64,000 nt of DNA from Bog-473 sp963838835. Lineage in GTDB: Bacteria; Actinomycetota; Acidimicrobiia; Acidimicrobiales; RAAP-2. Below, piece by piece: positions 45,537-54,350 of the stretch. Numbering within the stretch: the first letter of the stretch is position 1; each line of letters opens with the position of its first letter. Where the stretch lies: the NCBI GenBank assembly GCA_963838835.1, contig CAWITA010000013.1, positions 54,858 to 118,857 on the forward strand, read 5' to 3'. Below the pieces are notes generated by a model. The model searched no databases. It was given only the letters and a program-made list of their open reading frames with translations, and was not told where the DNA came from. The translations under genes were made by a program, and so were the position numbers.

Positions 45537-45567
45537 CTAAAAAAGGGGGCCTTCAAGGCCCCTTCTG
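45537..45567 (-). terminator. Rho-independent terminator on the minus strand
   Basis: Reading the minus strand, AAGGGGCC-TTGAA-GGCCCCCTT forms a stable hairpin and is followed at once by TTTTTT. It ends transcripts coming from higher coordinates, i.e. from the truncated toprim gene and perhaps the IS3 element. Confidence 0.75.
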
Positions 45568-45589
45568 ACATGACGGAGGCGACGGCCAT

Positions 45590-45640
45590 GGGTGCCCCCA
45601 CTCGTGCCGGAGGGTGGCACCCTGTCCTGGTACGGCGTTA
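45590..45640 (+). repeat. Hairpin repeat family member
   Basis: GGGTGCC (45590-45596) pairs with GGCACCC (45616-45622); TGGTACGGCGTTAG follows with the TACGGCGT core. Found beside the terminator at 45537-45567. This is the last family member I see toward the right end. Confidence 0.5.
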
Positions 45641-45682
45641 GAGGTCACCCATTGGGCCTGTCCGGTACTCGTACCGGGATCG

Positions 45683-45930
45683 TCAGCCGAAGTGGCCCCA
45701 GTGCGTGGCGACGGTGCGCGCGACGTCGGTGAGATCGCGCTGGATGCGTTGCGCCGCCTGGCGGCCGGCCCGATCGGCGTCCATCACGATCGTGACGTCA
45801 CGGTCCTCGAACCCGAGGGCCCAGGCGCTGTCCCACGCCTGGTCGCCAGGAACGGCGAGGACCGGCATCCCGCAGGCGCGCGCGGAGATCATGTCGGGCG
45901 GGCCCTCGGCTGTCCTGCGGCCATTTGCAG
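45683..45930 (-). pseudogene. Toprim-domain (primase-like) protein, C-terminal remnant
   Basis: DMISARACGMPVLAVPGDQAWDSAWALGFEDRDVTIVMDADRAG is the core of a Toprim fold. The DADRAG stretch is the second acidic motif (DxD), and GRQAAQRIQRDLTD is the final helix. The N-terminal part, with the first catalytic Glu, is absent: upstream of about 45930 the sequence turns into unrelated DNA and then the IS3 element. A plasmid or phage-type primase is a likely origin, cut by the insertion. Confidence 0.6.
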
Positions 45931-46127
45931 GAGCCGGTCGTCCCTGCGCGTTCACAACGGCCCCTCGGGAGACGCGCGGAGGCGACTCAGAGATGGTCTG
46001 GCCTTCCCCCCGCCAGCCGGACAGGTTGATGTTGGGCTGATGGTACGTGCTGATGGTTGCGATCGGTCCGGTGGTTGGTCCCCACCGGTGCATTTGAGAG
46101 CCGCAGGAGCGATCTGAGTGGACGGTT

Positions 46128-47055
46128 TCACGCAGCTTCGGCCTTTGCGGCTGTCGTCGAGCGGTGGTGCCGTAACTCCCACTCGATGGGCGGGACACCG
46201 CCGAGGGAGCTGTGCAGACGCACGGCGTTGTAGTGGTTGATCCAGGCGATGATGGCCCGGCGGGCCTCCGCCCTCGAGGCGAAGCGACAACGGCTCACCA
46301 GCTCTCGTTTGAGGGAGGCCCACAGGCTCTCGGCGACCGCGTTGTCCAGGCTCGACCCGGTTCGCCCGGTCGATTGTTCGATGCCGTGGCGTTCGCAGAG
46401 TTCGCGGAACTCACGCGACATGTACTGGGCCCCGCGGTCGTGGTGGAAGATCGTGCCCTCGACGTCGCCGCCCCGGACCGCGATGGCCATGTCCATGGCC
46501 GAGGCCACCAGCTCGGTGCGCATGTGCTCGGCCATGGCGAAGCCGACAATGCGCCGAGAGCCGATGTCCTCGACATCGGCCACGTAGAGCCAGCCCTCGT
46601 TGGTGGGGACATAGGTGATGTCCCCGCAGGAGCGCTCACCGGGAGCGCCAACCGAGAAGTCCCGCTTGACCAGGTCGGGCAGCGGCGGTGCGCTGACGTC
46701 GGGGATGGTGGTGCGACACTTCTTGCGCCGGCCGTCTTGGGCGTAGAGGCCATAGAGGGCCATGAGGCGCTCGACGCGCTTGTGGTTGACGCAATGGCCC
46801 CGGCGAGCGAGCTCGTCGGTCATGCGCGGGCTCCCATAGGTGTCGTCGTGGCCGTCGTGGATCTCGTGCATCTCGTTGACGAGGTGGCCTCGTCCCACGT
46901 CGGCGTCGCTCGGAGCGGCCGAGCGTTCGGTCCAGTCGTAGTAGGCGCGACGGAGAGACCCCGGCTGTCGCACAGGCAGCTGCCACGGGGAAGAGCTCGG
47001 CCTTCCGGGCATCGATCCAGCGGTAGCGGCTCACCGGTCCGACTCCCTCACCCAA
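46128..47055 (-). pseudogene. IS3-family transposase OrfB (DDE integrase), N-terminal frameshift
   Basis: The integrase core is complete: first Asp in GDITYVPTNEGWLYVADVED, second in IFHHDRGAQYMSREF, Glu in SLDNAVAESLWASLKREL, and the end YNAVRLHSSLGGVPPIEWE. The N-terminal HTH_21 part (YGSPRMTDELARRGHCVNHKRVERLM) is in the same frame. The first 35 residues (VSRYRWIDARKAELFPVAAAC ATAGVSPS) lie in another frame and must join AYYDW near 46945-46955. That is a second frame change beyond the programmed orfA/orfB shift, so the element is probably inactive or contains a sequencing error. Confidence 0.85.
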
Positions 47056-47351
47056 AAGGCCGTTGCTTTTTTCAGCAGGTCCCGCTCGATGGTCAGGCGC
47101 TTGACCTCCCGGCGCAGCCTGGCGTTCTCCTCACGGATCTCGGTCGTCGTCCCCTCGCGCTCGCCGCGGTCGATGCGCTCTTGGCGTACCCAGTTGCCCA
47201 GCGTCTGCTCGACGACGCCCAGCTCTCGGGCCACGTCCGCGATGGTGCGGTGCTGGTCGATGACCAGGGACGCCGCGTCTCGACGGAACTCCTTTGGATA
47301 CCTACCCCGGCGCTTGGCCGACTCGGGTTGCTTCTCTGTCACCGTTGGCAT
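47031..47351 (-). CDS. IS3-family transposase OrfA (HTH and leucine zipper)
   Basis: 106 residues: RRGRYPKEFRRDAASLVIDQHRTIADVARELGVVEQTLGNWVRQ is the HTH_Tnp_1 domain. EIREENARLRREVKRLTIERDLLKKATAFWVRES is the coiled coil used for OrfAB assembly. It overlaps orfB at its 3' end, the usual place for a programmed -1 frameshift. Confidence 0.9.
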   Translation of the reverse strand: MPTVTEKQPESAKRRGRYPKEFRRDAASLVIDQHRTIADVARELGVVEQTLGNWVRQERIDRGEREGTTTEIREENARLRREVKRLTIERDLLKKATAFWVRESDR

Positions 47352-47470
47352 GACTACCTCCTATTCGAGGTGTCCGGCCAACGGGGGGATGGTCAGTCCT
47401 GCGTCGCGGGATCGACGGAACGGCGGCAGTCGCGCTTGCGGGCCCCCTGTGAGGCTTAGGTGGGCGTGGC

Positions 47471-48115
47471 TCACGTTACGAGCCCGGTCTGGTATGCGAG
47501 CACGACGACTTGGACGCGGTCGCGGAGGCCGAGTTTCTGGAGGATGTGCGTGACGTGGGTCTTGACGGTCGTCTCGCTGATGTAGAGCTCCGCGCCGATC
47601 TCTGCGTTGGACAGGCCGCGGGCGATGAGCCGGAGGATGTCTTGCTCGCGTGCGGTGAGCTCGTCGAGTTCTTTCGGCGGCTCGTGGCGAGGGATGCGGG
47701 TGAATTGCTTGATCACGCGTTTGGTGATCGCGGGTGAGAGGAGCGCGTCTCCAGCGGCGACGGTGCGGACCGCCTCGATCAGCTGTTCGGGGGGGTCGTC
47801 TTTGAGCACGAATCCGCTCGCGCCGGCGCTGAGTGCTTCGTAGACGTATTCGTCGAGTCCGAAGGTGGTGAGGATCAGGATCCGCGCGGTGTTGTCGGTG
47901 GCAAGGATCCGGCGGGTGGCCTGGAGCCCGTCGAGCTCTGGCATGCGGATGTCCATCAGGATCACGGTCGGGTCAAACCGCGCCGCCATGGCCACCGCTT
48001 CCAGTCCGTTGCTTGCTTCGGCGACGACTTCCATGTCTTGTTCGCCGGCGAGCAGCATTCGGAAGCCGGCGCGGACCATGGACTGGTCGTCGGCGATGAG
48101 GACTCGGATCGTCAT
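47471..48115 (-). CDS. NarL/LuxR-type response regulator
   Basis: 214 residues. The receiver domain has the acidic pair in LIADDQSMVRAGFRMLL, the phospho-acceptor Asp in VILMDIRMPELDGLQA, Thr in ILILTTFGLDEYVYEAL and Lys in GFVLKDDPPEQL. The C-terminal LuxR HTH is LTAREQDILRLIARGLSNAEIGAELYISETTVKTHVTHILQKL. The ATG overlaps the stop of the upstream histidine kinase (ATGA), so the pair is one operon. Probable targets are the divergent ABC/hydrolase region. Confidence 0.95.
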   Translation of the reverse strand: MTIRVLIADDQSMVRAGFRMLLAGEQDMEVVAEASNGLEAVAMAARFDPTVILMDIRMPELDGLQATRRILATDNTARILILTTFGLDEYVYEALSAGASGFVLKDDPPEQLIEAVRTVAAGDALLSPAITKRVIKQFTRIPRHEPPKELDELTAREQDILRLIARGLSNAEIGAELYISETTVKTHVTHILQKLGLRDRVQVVVLAYQTGLVT

Positions 48116-49278
48116 GGCCGGTCTGGGGTGAGTGGGAGGCGGGTGCTGAGCGTGAACCCGCCGCCGTTTGTCGTGCCTGCGGTCATCTCGCCGCCGTAGA
48201 GTCTGACGCGCTCGCGGATGCCGATCAGTCCGTGGCCGTAGCCGTCGCTCGGCGTCGCGCCGGTGCCGTCGTCGCGCACTTCGATCCCTACCTCGTCCGG
48301 CGCATACCGGACGGTGACCTCCGCGTGGCTGGCGCGGGCGTGCTTGAGCGCGTTGGTGAGACCCTCCTGAACAATCCGATACGCGGAGAGGTCGATCCCT
48401 GGCGGGAGCGGGAAACGCTCCCCGTCGAGGTGCAGCTCGACGGGCAGCCCGGCGCGGCCGATCTCCTTGATCAACGAGTCGAGGCCGTCAAGGCCGGGCT
48501 GAGGCGCGAGCTCGACGCCGTCGCCGTCACGGCGCATCACACTGAGCAGACGGCGCATCTCCGCCAGCGCGCCGCGCCCGGCCTGCTCGACACCCCTGAG
48601 GGCATCGCGATCCTCGGCCATCGCGTCGGGGAGCTGGTGCCTGACAGCGCCGACTTGCAGCACCATCACGCTGACGGCGTGCGCGACGATGTCGTGCAGC
48701 TCGCGCGCGATCCGCGCCCGCTCCTCGGCCACGGCGACGCGCGTCGCTGCATCCCGCTCCTGCTCGGCCTGTGTCGCATGTGACTCCGCCACCTCGGCCT
48801 GCTCGGCCCGCGCGCGGACGGCAAGGCCTGCAACCCAGGCGACGGCGAAGTCGACGGGAATGAAGACGAGCTGGTCGACCGAGTGTCCGGGGATGTTGTA
48901 GATGAGGGTCGCCGTAGCGCCGACCACGATCGCCAGTCCGAGGCCGGCCCGCCGGACGTCCCGAAGGTTCCCGAGCAGGAATGCGGCCACCAGCCCGATC
49001 AGGAAGAGGGACTCGGGGTACGGGATCAGCAGCGGGTCGACGAACGAGATTCCCGCGGCCAAAAGCCAGTACGCCGCCGGTCCGGCAAACGGAAACCATC
49101 GCCGCGCGAACACGGGTAGCACCAGGATCGCGAGCGCGGGAAGGCAGAACCACAGCGTCGTTGTCGGAGCTCCGGACGAGCCGCGTCCGAGCACCACGTC
49201 AAGGATCGCCACGATCGCCAGCAGCGCGATCAGCAGGTCGAACCAGTACGTGCGGGCGAGATGTTCGATTCGGCTCAC
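48112..49278 (-). CDS. Sensor histidine kinase (HisKA_3 type)
   Basis: 388 residues, GTG start. About five N-terminal membrane helices (YWFDLLIALLAIVAILDVVLG, LPALAILVLPVFARRW and others) precede a coiled coil (RARAEQAEVAESHATQAEQER). The dimerisation/phospho-acceptor motif is ARIARELHDIVAHAVSVMVLQ with His in LHDI. The HATPase_c region is YRIVQEGLTNALKHARASHAEV, EVRDDGTGATP and YGHGLIGIRERVRLYGGEM. Senses an unknown membrane or extracellular signal and phosphorylates the response regulator encoded next. Confidence 0.95.
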   Translation of the reverse strand: MSRIEHLARTYWFDLLIALLAIVAILDVVLGRGSSGAPTTTLWFCLPALAILVLPVFARRWFPFAGPAAYWLLAAGISFVDPLLIPYPESLFLIGLVAAFLLGNLRDVRRAGLGLAIVVGATATLIYNIPGHSVDQLVFIPVDFAVAWVAGLAVRARAEQAEVAESHATQAEQERDAATRVAVAEERARIARELHDIVAHAVSVMVLQVGAVRHQLPDAMAEDRDALRGVEQAGRGALAEMRRLLSVMRRDGDGVELAPQPGLDGLDSLIKEIGRAGLPVELHLDGERFPLPPGIDLSAYRIVQEGLTNALKHARASHAEVTVRYAPDEVGIEVRDDGTGATPSDGYGHGLIGIRERVRLYGGEMTAGTTNGGGFTLSTRLPLTPDRP

Positions 49279-49440
49279 ACGCTGAACGTACTCCGCCCCC
49301 TCCGTTCCCGCCTCCTACCTAAGTAGGAGTCGAAATCGTCGGATGGTAGGAGCCGCAACCAGCCTCCCGACGATGCCGATCTCGCGATCGCACCTTAGGT
49401 TCGCCACATGGCACAACGAGGGTCGACGAAAGGAAGAACA

Positions 49441-51586
49441 ATGATCGAGGAAAACCATCTGACCAAGCGCTACGGCAAGACCGTGGCAGTCGACCAACCA
49501 GTACCGCTGGCCCAAAGACCACGGGCATTCACCTGGGCACGAATCGTTGCCCTGCTGGTGACCATCGTCCTATTGATCGGGACTTACCTACCTGCGAGTC
49601 TCGTCCAGCCCGGCAACGGTCTCGGTCCCGCAGGGGGCGCACGCCGGCCAGCTGACCATGCACCCGTGCACCTACGCGACCGAGAAGGGTGCGATGCCGC
49701 GCGGACTGCGGCACGTTGGTCGTGCCGGAGAACCGAGCGAGACCCGCAGTCGCGGCTGATCGCGCTGCCGGTGACCCGGATCCTGGCTCGCTCATCCCAC
49801 CCGCTGGCGCCAATCTTCCATCTCAACGGCGGCCCGGGCATAACCAACATGACGTTCCCCCAAGCGAACCGCCTGGCCGCCCAGCACGATGTCGTCATGG
49901 TCGGCTACCGCGGCGTCGACGGCTCTTCGGTGCTGAACTGTCCCGAGGTGACGGCGGCGCTGGAGAACTCCGCAGACTACCTCGGCAAAGCGTCGCTGAG
50001 CGCGTACTCCCAGGCCTTCGCCTCGTGCGCGAAGCGGCTTGAGCGAAGCGGCGTTGACCTCGCCGGCTACACGCTGGCGGAGCAGGCCGACGACATCGAG
50101 GCCGCTCGCGTCGCGCTCGGCTACAAGCGCATCGACCTGCTCAGCGAGAGCGCCGGGACCCGTCTCGGCGATGATCTACCAGTGGCGGTACCCGAACAGT
50201 GTCGACCGCTCGGTGATGATCGGGGTCAACCCGCCCGGGAACTTCATTTACAGCGGAGCCGAGATCGATCAGGGGATCGAGCGTTACTCGGCGCTGTGCG
50301 CGCAGCAGCCTGCCTGCCGCGCCCGCACCGCCAACCTCGCCGCGAGCATGAAGCACACGGCGGCACACATGCCGAGCAGTTGGTTCTCCCTGCCGATCAA
50401 GCCGGGCAACGCCCTGGTCGGGACGTTCCTCGGGCTCACGGAGGCGACCTCGGTGGATTCGCCACTGTCCGGGCCGATGACCCTCGACTCGTGGATCTCC
50501 GCCGCGCAGGGCGACCCGAGCGGCCTGTGGCTGCTATCGACGATGGCCGATCTCATCCTCCCCCAGTCGTTCACCTGGGGCGAGTTTGCAAGCATCGGGA
50601 TGGCCGACGCGCAGCCCGTCGAGCGCTACTTCAGCTCCGGCGCGGACCGGGGCTCGATCATCGGCAATCCCCTCGGGGAGTTCTTGTGGGGGGCAGGAGG
50701 CCTTGCTGCACGCCTGGCCGGCCAACCCGGGCGAGAACCAGTACACCAGCGTGCAGAACTCGAACGTCCCGACGCTGCTCATCGGCGGGACGCTCGACTT
50801 CGAGACACCGGCCCAGAACGCCACGAAGGAGCTGTTGCCGCACCTTTCCAACGGGCATCAGGTCATCCTGTCCGGGCTCGGGCACGTGGACGACTTCGAC
50901 TCCTACGAGCCGAGCGCCAGCACGCAGCTGCTGACCACGTTCTACGCCACCGGCCAGGTCGACACGTCCCGCTACACCCCGAACGTGGTCAGCTTCACCA
51001 CATCGCAACGCAGACAGCGATTGCCAAGGACATCCTTGCGGCAATGATCGGCTTCGCCTTGTTGGCAGTGATCTGGCTCGTGGTGTTGGCGATCCGGATC
51101 CGCCGCCGAGGCGGTACCGGCCGCAAGACGGGCGCATGGATCCGTTCGGCCGGTCCGATCGTGTTCGGACTCGGCGGATGGTTCCTCGGCGCACTGTTGG
51201 TACTGCGGTTCTGGCCGAGCCGGCCGCTCGACGACCAGCTGCTGGCAGTGGTCTCGATCGCGGTGCCGATCTGGCTCGGGGTCTACGCCGGCTGGGTCCG
51301 CACCGACACGCCGAAGGCGATGCGGGCCAAGGGCATCGGTGCCGCGGGTGTCGGTGCGGTGGTCGGAGCCGCACTCGGTTTCCACGTGACCAGCGGGCTC
51401 ATGGCGTTGATCACGACGATCATCGGTGCGGCGGTCGTGTCGAACCTGAGCCTGCTCGTGCTCGACATCTGGACCGAGCGGGCCGCCTCCCGGGGAACGG
51501 CCGCTCCGGCGGTGGATCTGTCGGAGACGGAGCACCTGGAGGCGGACCTGTCGGAGACGGAGCACCTGGAGCCGGCCCTGCACTGA
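49441..51586 (+). pseudogene. S33-type alpha/beta hydrolase with ABC-ATPase N-terminal scar, multiple frameshifts
   Basis: The first codons (MIEENHLTKRYGKTVAVDQ) are the start of an ABC-transporter ATPase, but after about 49497 the text becomes RPRAFTWARIVALLVTIVLLIGTYL, the membrane anchor of an actinobacterial S33 hydrolase. The hydrolase follows in at least four frames: DCGTLVVPENRARP; then APIFHLNGGPGITNM, YRGVDGSS and LSESAGTRLG (nucleophile elbow); then YQWRYPNSVDRSVMIG and ERYSALCAQQPACRA; then GGTLDFETPAQNA and SGLGHVDDF (Asp, His). Last comes a C-terminal membrane domain (AMIGFALLAVIWLVVLAIRI and further helices) ending in two LSETEHLE copies. Frame changes lie near 49625, 49750, 50165, 50690 and 51000. 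Confidence 0.75.
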
Positions 51587-51641
51587 TCGCCCGAACCGTG
51601 TCGGGGAATCCTTGGAGGATTCCCCGACACGCGCGCGTGTG

Positions 51642-51767
51642 ATGGCGAGTGACGCACGAGCATACAAACATGTGTTCGTGGCGGGCAATGCCACCATTCT
51701 TCACGCTGATCTCGATGCGTGCTACGCGTCGGTCGAGCAGCGAGACGATCCGCTCGAGCGCTCGCGA
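51642..51767 (+). pseudogene. DNA polymerase IV (DinB) N-terminal remnant
   Basis: NATILHADLDACYASVEQRDDP is the unmistakable first catalytic motif of Y-family polymerases (DxDxFYAxVE, here with Cys for Phe). Only about 40 residues remain before the sequence loses similarity at LERSR. Confidence 0.6.
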
Positions 51768-52074
51768 GGAGTGCAACCACGCCGGCGCGCCCCCACGCCC
51801 GGCCCACGTGCATGCCCTTAGCGCGGATGCTCCTCGGCGCGGCCTTACCCGTCGCGATTGCGGGCGGCTACGACTAAATCAAACGCGACGCCCGCGCCCT
51901 GCTCGAACGGATCGAGTAGAGCGGCCCCGAGATTCCCCCATCCGAGCGGAGCGACGCGTCCCAATAACGCGCCGAACACGCCGGTTTGCCTGTCCCAGTC
52001 GTGCCGTACCGGGCGTAGCAACTCCTGCAAGCGCGACCGCTCTCTACTCGCCACCAAGTGGACCGCGATGGACA
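51768..52074. other. Decayed or intergenic sequence
   Basis: No recognisable frame between the dinB remnant and the gene at 52075. It is probably decayed sequence. Confidence 0.4.
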
Positions 52075-52377
52075 CTAGAGATCTTGCCGGGACACGAGTC
52101 GGGTCACCTGATAAGACTTTTGCGACGCTGTTATCCCAGCAACTGCGTAGAGTCTCTGCAGAAACTCCTCGATAATCGCATCCGAGTCCTCGAGATCGCC
52201 GTCCCACACCGAAAGGCCAACAACCTCGGGCCGTCCGCCTACATCAGACTCAAGGACAACGAGTCCAACAAAGTGCGACATCTGCAAGTATTTTGGAATG
52301 AGTTCTGCGTCCAGCACGTGCTTGCACTCAGGCAGCAACTCTGGGTCGATATAGAAGGACACAGTCCTTGCTCGCAT
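52075..52377 (-). CDS. Small hypothetical protein, ABM-like
   Basis: About 100 residues from the ATG at 52377 with GGAGGGAGGAGGG just upstream. Sequence: MRARTVSFYIDPELLPECKHVL, YLQMSHFVGLVVLESDVGGRPEVVGLSVWDGDLE, DAIIEEFLQRLYAV. Alternating strands and helices suggest a ferredoxin-like barrel as in ABM proteins, but no family is certain. It lies immediately left of the IS630 element; its ribosome-binding site is about 30 bases from the element end, so its native promoter has probably been separated by the insertion. Confidence 0.55.
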   Translation of the reverse strand: MRARTVSFYIDPELLPECKHVLDAELIPKYLQMSHFVGLVVLESDVGGRPEVVGLSVWDGDLEDSDAIIEEFLQRLYAVAGITASQKSYQVTRLVSRQDL

Positions 52378-52420
52378 CGCCCTCCTCCTCCCTTTATCGC
52401 CCATGTCCAAAGGGCATCTA

Positions 52421-53670
52421 GTGTCCTGAGTTGCTGATCAGTCGCATATTGATCGTGCCTACGAGCACGCTGGGGCCGGGCTCGCGGCAGCTGCGGAGAC
52501 CCGAGCGCAATAACGGGCCAGTGCCGCGAGGATCTCGTCGGCGGTCTTCACCCAGACATAGGGCTTTGGGTCCTCGTTCCACTGTGCGATCCAGGCACGG
52601 ACGTCGCGCTCGAGGGACTGGACGCTCGTGTGTGCGCCCCGCTTGATCTTCTTGGTGGTGAGCTCGGCGAACCACCGCTCCACGACGTTCAGCCACGAGC
52701 TCGACGTCGGCGTGAAGTGCAAGTGGAAGCGGGGGTGACGGAGCAACCAACGCACGATGTCGGGGGTCTTGTGGGTGGCGTAGTTGTCGAGGACCAGATG
52801 TACATCGAGCTCATCGGGGACCTCGGCGTCGATGCGCTCCAGAAACTTCTTGAACTCGCGGGCCCGGTGCCGGCGGTGCAGCGAGCCGATAACCTTGCCT
52901 GTCGCCATGTCCATCGCCGCGAAGAGGCTGGTGGTGCCGTGGCGCACGTAGTCGTGGCTGCGGCGCTCAGGGGTGCCCGGCATCATGGGCAGGATCGGTT
53001 GGAAGCGGTTCAGGGCCTGGATCTGGCTCTTCTCGTCGGTGCAGAGCACCACGGCCCGCTCGGGCGGGTCCAGGTAGAGCCCCACGACGTCGCGCACCTT
53101 CTCGATGAACTGGGGGTCGCTCAAGAGCTTGAAGCTCTCCGCTCGGTGCGGCTGTAGCCCGAAGGTGCGCCAGATCTTGGAGATGGCCGTCTGGCTCATA
53201 CCCGTCGCTGCGGCCATCGAGCGTGTCGACCAATGGGTGGCGTCGGGAGGCATCTCCTCGAGGGTCTTCACCACGACCGCCTCCACCTTGTCGTCGGTGA
53301 TGGTGCGCAGGGCCCCGGGCCGAGGCTCGTCGAAGAGCCCGTCCAGACGGCGCTCCACGAAGCGTCGGCGCCACTTGCCCACCGTGGCCTGGTTGACCCG
53401 TAGCTCGTCCGCCACCGCCTGATTCGTCCGACCCGAAGCGCAGGCGAGCACGATGCGTGCCCGCAGCGCCAGGGCCTGCGCGCTCTTGTGGCGTCGGACG
53501 AGCCGCTCGAGGACAGATCGCTCGTCCTCGGTGAGCACCAGCTCGGCCTTCGGTCTGCCTCTCGCTGCCATGTCGCCTCCCATCGTCGCCGACGAGAAGG
53601 CGAACGCGCTCGGAGGTGGCGGAATTCCCGCTACGGGAGATATTTCTGGCGGATCAGCAACTCAGAACAC
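52421..53670 (-). mobile_element. IS630-family insertion sequence, complete
   Basis: 1250 bp. Terminal inverted repeats are 19 bp with one mismatch: GTGTCCTGAGTTGCTGATC at 52421-52439 and GATCAGCAACTCAGAACAC at 53652-53670. Both ends are flanked by TA (52419-52420 and 53671-53672), the IS630/Tc1 target duplication. It contains a single full-length transposase gene, so it looks mobile. Confidence 0.92.
52459..53571 (-). CDS. IS630-family transposase
   Basis: 370 residues from the ATG at 53571 (MAARGRPKAELVLTEDERSVL). The N-terminal HTH (IVLACASGRTNQAVADELRVNQATVGKWRRRFVE) precedes the DDE core. The first Asp is in VVLCTDEKSQIQALNR, the second in VHLVLDNYATHKTPDIVRWL, and the Glu in TSSSWLNVVERWFAELTTKKIKRG. 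All catalytic residues are present and the frame is intact, in contrast to many neighbours. Confidence 0.95.
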   Translation of the reverse strand: MAARGRPKAELVLTEDERSVLERLVRRHKSAQALALRARIVLACASGRTNQAVADELRVNQATVGKWRRRFVERRLDGLFDEPRPGALRTITDDKVEAVVVKTLEEMPPDATHWSTRSMAAATGMSQTAISKIWRTFGLQPHRAESFKLLSDPQFIEKVRDVVGLYLDPPERAVVLCTDEKSQIQALNRFQPILPMMPGTPERRSHDYVRHGTTSLFAAMDMATGKVIGSLHRRHRAREFKKFLERIDAEVPDELDVHLVLDNYATHKTPDIVRWLLRHPRFHLHFTPTSSSWLNVVERWFAELTTKKIKRGAHTSVQSLERDVRAWIAQWNEDPKPYVWVKTADEILAALARYCARVSAAAASPAPACS

Positions 53671-53795
53671 TAGCGGATAAGCACGTTTGCGATCAGTTCC
53701 CCAAGTCGCAGGTAGTCCCTTCCCGGAGGACTGGGTGCACGTCAGAGTGGCCTTGAGTCCACGCATAGGATCTCGGGCTCGAGCGGCTCGCGGGT

Positions 53796-54350
53796 CTACG
53801 CGGGATCGCGAGCATCCCACGCAACTGTTGAAGAGACCCAATGGGTGATCGCATCAGGCTGGTCGTTGCGGTGCAGGTGTCGCGGCGGTTGTGCGAACGT
53901 GGCAGAGGGGCGGCAACGCACTAGGACGCGCTGTTCTTCTGTCGCCATGGCCTTCACGACAGGACGGGCTTCATCGCCGAGCGGCTCACCCGACATCCGG
54001 CCGCCGACAGCCATCATCACCTCGACGACGAGGTCAGGATCACGGTCGACAGTGGCATCGGCATACACCTGGAGGTACGTGAACGGCCAGCGTTCATCGA
54101 GCACGCAGAGGCTGACCTTGGGATTGCGGGCCACGGCTCGAGCCTTACCGCGAGCGGCCATCGTGGAGACGAGGATCTCATCGTCGTCGGTGGGAACGTA
54201 ATAGACGACCGACATCGCCGGCCCGTCGTGGAGCCGGGGATAGCCAAAAACGCAGGTGCGATGCGTTCGCACGAAGGCCCGCCGCTCCGACGGCAACATG
54301 TCGCGGTCCGTGGGGGCTGTGAACGGCTCTGGGGAGAGCGGCAACAGCAT
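53796..54350 (-). CDS. Pyridoxamine 5'-phosphate oxidase (PPOX)-type flavin/F420 oxidoreductase
   Basis: 184 residues; the ATG at 54350 has GAGGAGG eight bases upstream. RAFVRTHRTCVFGYPRLHDGPAMSVVYYVPTDDDEILVSTMAARGKARAVARNPKVSLCVLDE is the split-barrel core typical of small FMN- or F420-binding proteins, followed by YLQVYADATVDRDPDLVVEVM. Actinobacterial members of this size often use F420. No partner gene; probable roles are reduction of quinones or xenobiotics. Confidence 0.85.
   Translation of the reverse strand: MLLPLSPEPFTAPTDRDMLPSERRAFVRTHRTCVFGYPRLHDGPAMSVVYYVPTDDDEILVSTMAARGKARAVARNPKVSLCVLDERWPFTYLQVYADATVDRDPDLVVEVMMAVGGRMSGEPLGDEARPVVKAMATEEQRVLVRCRPSATFAQPPRHLHRNDQPDAITHWVSSTVAWDARDPA

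Larger units (their letters stand above)
46128..47351 (-). mobile_element. IS3-family insertion sequence (coding part)
   Basis: Consists of orfA (47031-47351) and orfB (46128-47055) in the usual overlapping order. I could not find convincing terminal inverted repeats in the flanking 100 bases on either side, so the exact ends are not set. The right flank has TGTCCGGCCAACGGGGGGAT at about 47371-47390, which could belong to an end. The left side is next to the toprim remnant, which it may have disrupted. Confidence 0.8.

Noticed and set aside
17342..45640. Integron cassette array with attC sites
   Set aside because: Single genes separated by hairpins and a few GCGTTAGG-like strings suggested it. 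However, gene orientation is mixed, the hairpins lack paired RYYYAAC/GTTRRRY core sites at both ends, and no integron integrase is in the window.
47371..47390. TGTCCGG-type string as the right terminal repeat of the IS3 element
   Set aside because: No matching inverted copy could be found on the left side between 46000 and 46128, so I leave the element ends undefined.
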